From UKL13-2 sp043756275 (GTDB taxonomy: Bacteria; Pseudomonadota; Gammaproteobacteria; Burkholderiales; Usitatibacteraceae), in contig JAYURJ010000004.1 in the NCBI GenBank assembly GCA_043756275.1, forward strand, positions 1 through 21,338: 21,338 bases of DNA. The letters run 5' to 3'. Both the position numbers and the translations under genes were made by a program. Under the pieces are notes generated by a model that did no database searches, was not told where the DNA came from, and saw only the letters and a program-made list of their open reading frames with translations. Shown piece by piece: positions 20,077 through 21,338 of the stretch. Numbering within the stretch: position 1 is the stretch's first letter; the number at the start of each line of letters is the position of its first letter.

Positions 20077-21338
20077 TCACGCTGTCAGGTCATTGGCCAA
20101 TGCGTAAAGCGCATCAGAAAATTGCGTATTGAGGTCATTGCGGTCAAACAGGACACGCTTGTTGGCGCTGATCTGCGCACGCAAATCGTGATTTAGCGTT
20201 TTATTCGACGCGACCTCGATCGCGGTTCTGACATAGCCATCAACATCGAACGCAATCAGCGTATCCGCCTCCAACATCCGCAGCATCGCAGTCGTCTGCC
20301 GACCGCGCATAAAACGTCCGGGCAGGGTCACCACCGGCAGATCACTCGCGAAGGCATCAAGACTGGTGCCGCCGCCTGACCAGTGAAACGGATCAAGCAC
20401 CACATCGGCAAGTTTCAGGGCCTGACGAAATGCGCGTGCATTGAGGCGTGGCAAAAATTTGACTTGGCCCCTGGCCTTGATGGCGCGTGCGGCCAGCGCC
20501 GTGCCCAGACGATCAGCGAACGCCATCGTGACAGCACGACTGTCGGCTTGAAAAAACACCAGCACGGCATCGCTATCGGCCTCAATTATTTTGATCAGCG
20601 CTTCATCCATGTCCGGATGGATTTTGAAAAGAGATTGGGGGCAAAAATACAGCCGCCCCGTGGCCGGCAGACCAAAATCGCCACGAGCCGCTGGCGCGTC
20701 CATCGTCGGCATGGCGATATCCACACCGATACCATCAAGCAGCAGCACGCGCTCGGCGTAATGAGATTGATAGTCGGCAGGTTCCATTTTCCCGCAACTG
20801 AAATAGACGTCGATAACGCTACTGCCGCTGGTGACTGGATGCCCCCAGGCCGCACACTGGATCGGTGCCAGGCGCATGTTCGACATCAGGTAGGAGCCAG
20901 TGCTCATGCCGACTTCCGGATGAATCAGGATGTCGAGTTCGTCGGCACGTATGCGCAGCGCGTTGGTCCGCACGTCGCTTTGCAGACGCGTAAAGTGCTC
21001 AGCCGCGGCACCGATGCGTGCGGTGACATCATCACTGGTTTGGCCGGTGTAGTAAACGAAGCGTTCGAAACGCGTGGCATCGAGGCGCGTAATCCAGCGT
21101 TCAAAATAATTACCGGCCGTGCAGGAAAAAAACCATTTGCCGACGAAGCCGACGCGCAGTTTACGTTGACCCAACGGCGGCAACGTTACCGAATGCTGGG
21201 GACGTTCGCGCAAAGCTGGATCTGCTGCATTGATCATTGCGCCCAAAATATCTGCGTAGCGACGCTGCAATGGCAGATCGTCTTCGCCCTGATAAGCCAG
21301 CAAAAAATTGGTGCGCTCTAGCTGGTAGATACGCGCAG
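20077..21338 (-). CDS. O-GlcNAc transferase-like (SPINDLY family) glycosyltransferase, 5' partial
   Basis: The frame is open to the window edge, so the N-terminus, probably with TPR repeats, is missing; 419 codons are present. The visible part is the catalytic GT41 region. It starts with the linker IYQLERTNFLLAYQGEDDLP, then LRVGFVGKWFFSCTAGNYF, DILIHPEVGMSTGSYLMSNMRLAPIQ, WGHPVTSGSSVIDVYFS, FCPQSLFKIHPDMDEAL and DPFHWSGGGTSLDAFASDLPVVTLPG followed by GRQTTAML. These are the nucleotide-sugar binding signatures of bacterial OGT/SPINDLY and HMW1C-like enzymes. It could glycosylate proteins such as adhesins or flagellin, or act in polysaccharide assembly; the acceptor is not indicated. It is convergent with mutY across about 96 bases that hold no clear strong terminator. 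Confidence 0.9.
   Translation of the reverse strand, partial: ARIYQLERTNFLLAYQGEDDLPLQRRYADILGAMINAADPALRERPQHSVTLPPLGQRKLRVGFVGKWFFSCTAGNYFERWITRLDATRFERFVYYTGQTSDDVTARIGAAAEHFTRLQSDVRTNALRIRADELDILIHPEVGMSTGSYLMSNMRLAPIQCAAWGHPVTSGSSVIDVYFSCGKMEPADYQSHYAERVLLLDGIGVDIAMPTMDAPAARGDFGLPATGRLYFCPQSLFKIHPDMDEALIKIIEADSDAVLVFFQADSRAVTMAFADRLGTALAARAIKARGQVKFLPRLNARAFRQALKLADVVLDPFHWSGGGTSLDAFASDLPVVTLPGRFMRGRQTTAMLRMLEADTLIAFDVDGYVRTAIEVASNKTLNHDLRAQISANKRVLFDRNDLNTQFSDALYALANDLTA

Noticed and set aside
20383..21321. 312-residue plus-strand frame antisense to the glycosyltransferase
   Set aside because: It is a long shadow frame opposite a gene with clear GT41 motifs; its own translation has no domain features.

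Overview
The window looks like a chromosomal segment of a Betaproteobacterium (Burkholderiales- or Nitrosomonadales-like). This is inferred from the style of ThiG, TrmB and RlmI, the DUF3034/truncated globin pair, the rubrerythrin/Fe-S/DUF3501 trio and a SPINDLY-type glycosyltransferase. No phage, plasmid, CRISPR or complete insertion sequence is visible. Both ends cut genes: a long-form acyl-CoA dehydrogenase at the left and the C-terminal catalytic part of an O-GlcNAc transferase-like protein at the right.

Layout. (1) 1-2514: acyl-CoA dehydrogenase followed closely by a SAM methyltransferase. (2) 2515-4152: a gene-poor, disturbed stretch with two small membrane-protein genes on the minus strand, one broken by a frameshift at a six-base homopolymer. 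Two copies of a hairpin repeat resembling REP/RAYT elements flank the broken gene. (3) 4153-7017: an orphan family-5 substrate-binding protein, a 148-bp MITE-like element with 17-bp terminal inverted repeats, and an exported FecR-domain protein whose stop codon nearly touches the MITE. (4) 7087-10841: divergent trmB and rlmI, an outer-membrane barrel protein, a shared bidirectional terminator, and thiS-thiG. (5) 10927-14107: a DUF2238 membrane protein overlapping tail-to-tail with a LytTR response regulator, then its LytS-type histidine kinase and a small 2TM-like membrane protein. The kinase-regulator gap carries a partial duplication of the regulator's start. (6) 14432-15820: a periplasmic truncated hemoglobin and a DUF3034 outer-membrane protein, with a perfect CRP/FNR-type palindrome upstream. 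(7) 16085-16158: tRNA-Gly(CCC) with a perfect 38-nt palindromic terminator. (8) 16215-19980: rubrerythrin, a CCG-domain Fe-S protein and DUF3501 on the minus strand, divergent from mutY, with an OxyR-like operator between them and a 20-bp-stem terminator/attenuator after rubrerythrin. (9) 20077-21338: the partial glycosyltransferase.

How they may work together. The most coherent stories are two redox/gas modules. Rubrerythrin (peroxide reduction), the Fe-S protein and DUF3501 share an intergenic region with mutY (repair of oxidised-guanine mispairs), and that region has three of the four OxyR sub-elements in correct register. The secreted globin, which has an apolar distal pocket, is co-encoded with an outer-membrane barrel behind a CRP/FNR-type site, suggesting oxygen- or NO-linked control. 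All functional statements are by family recognition from translated sequence; no database search was possible.
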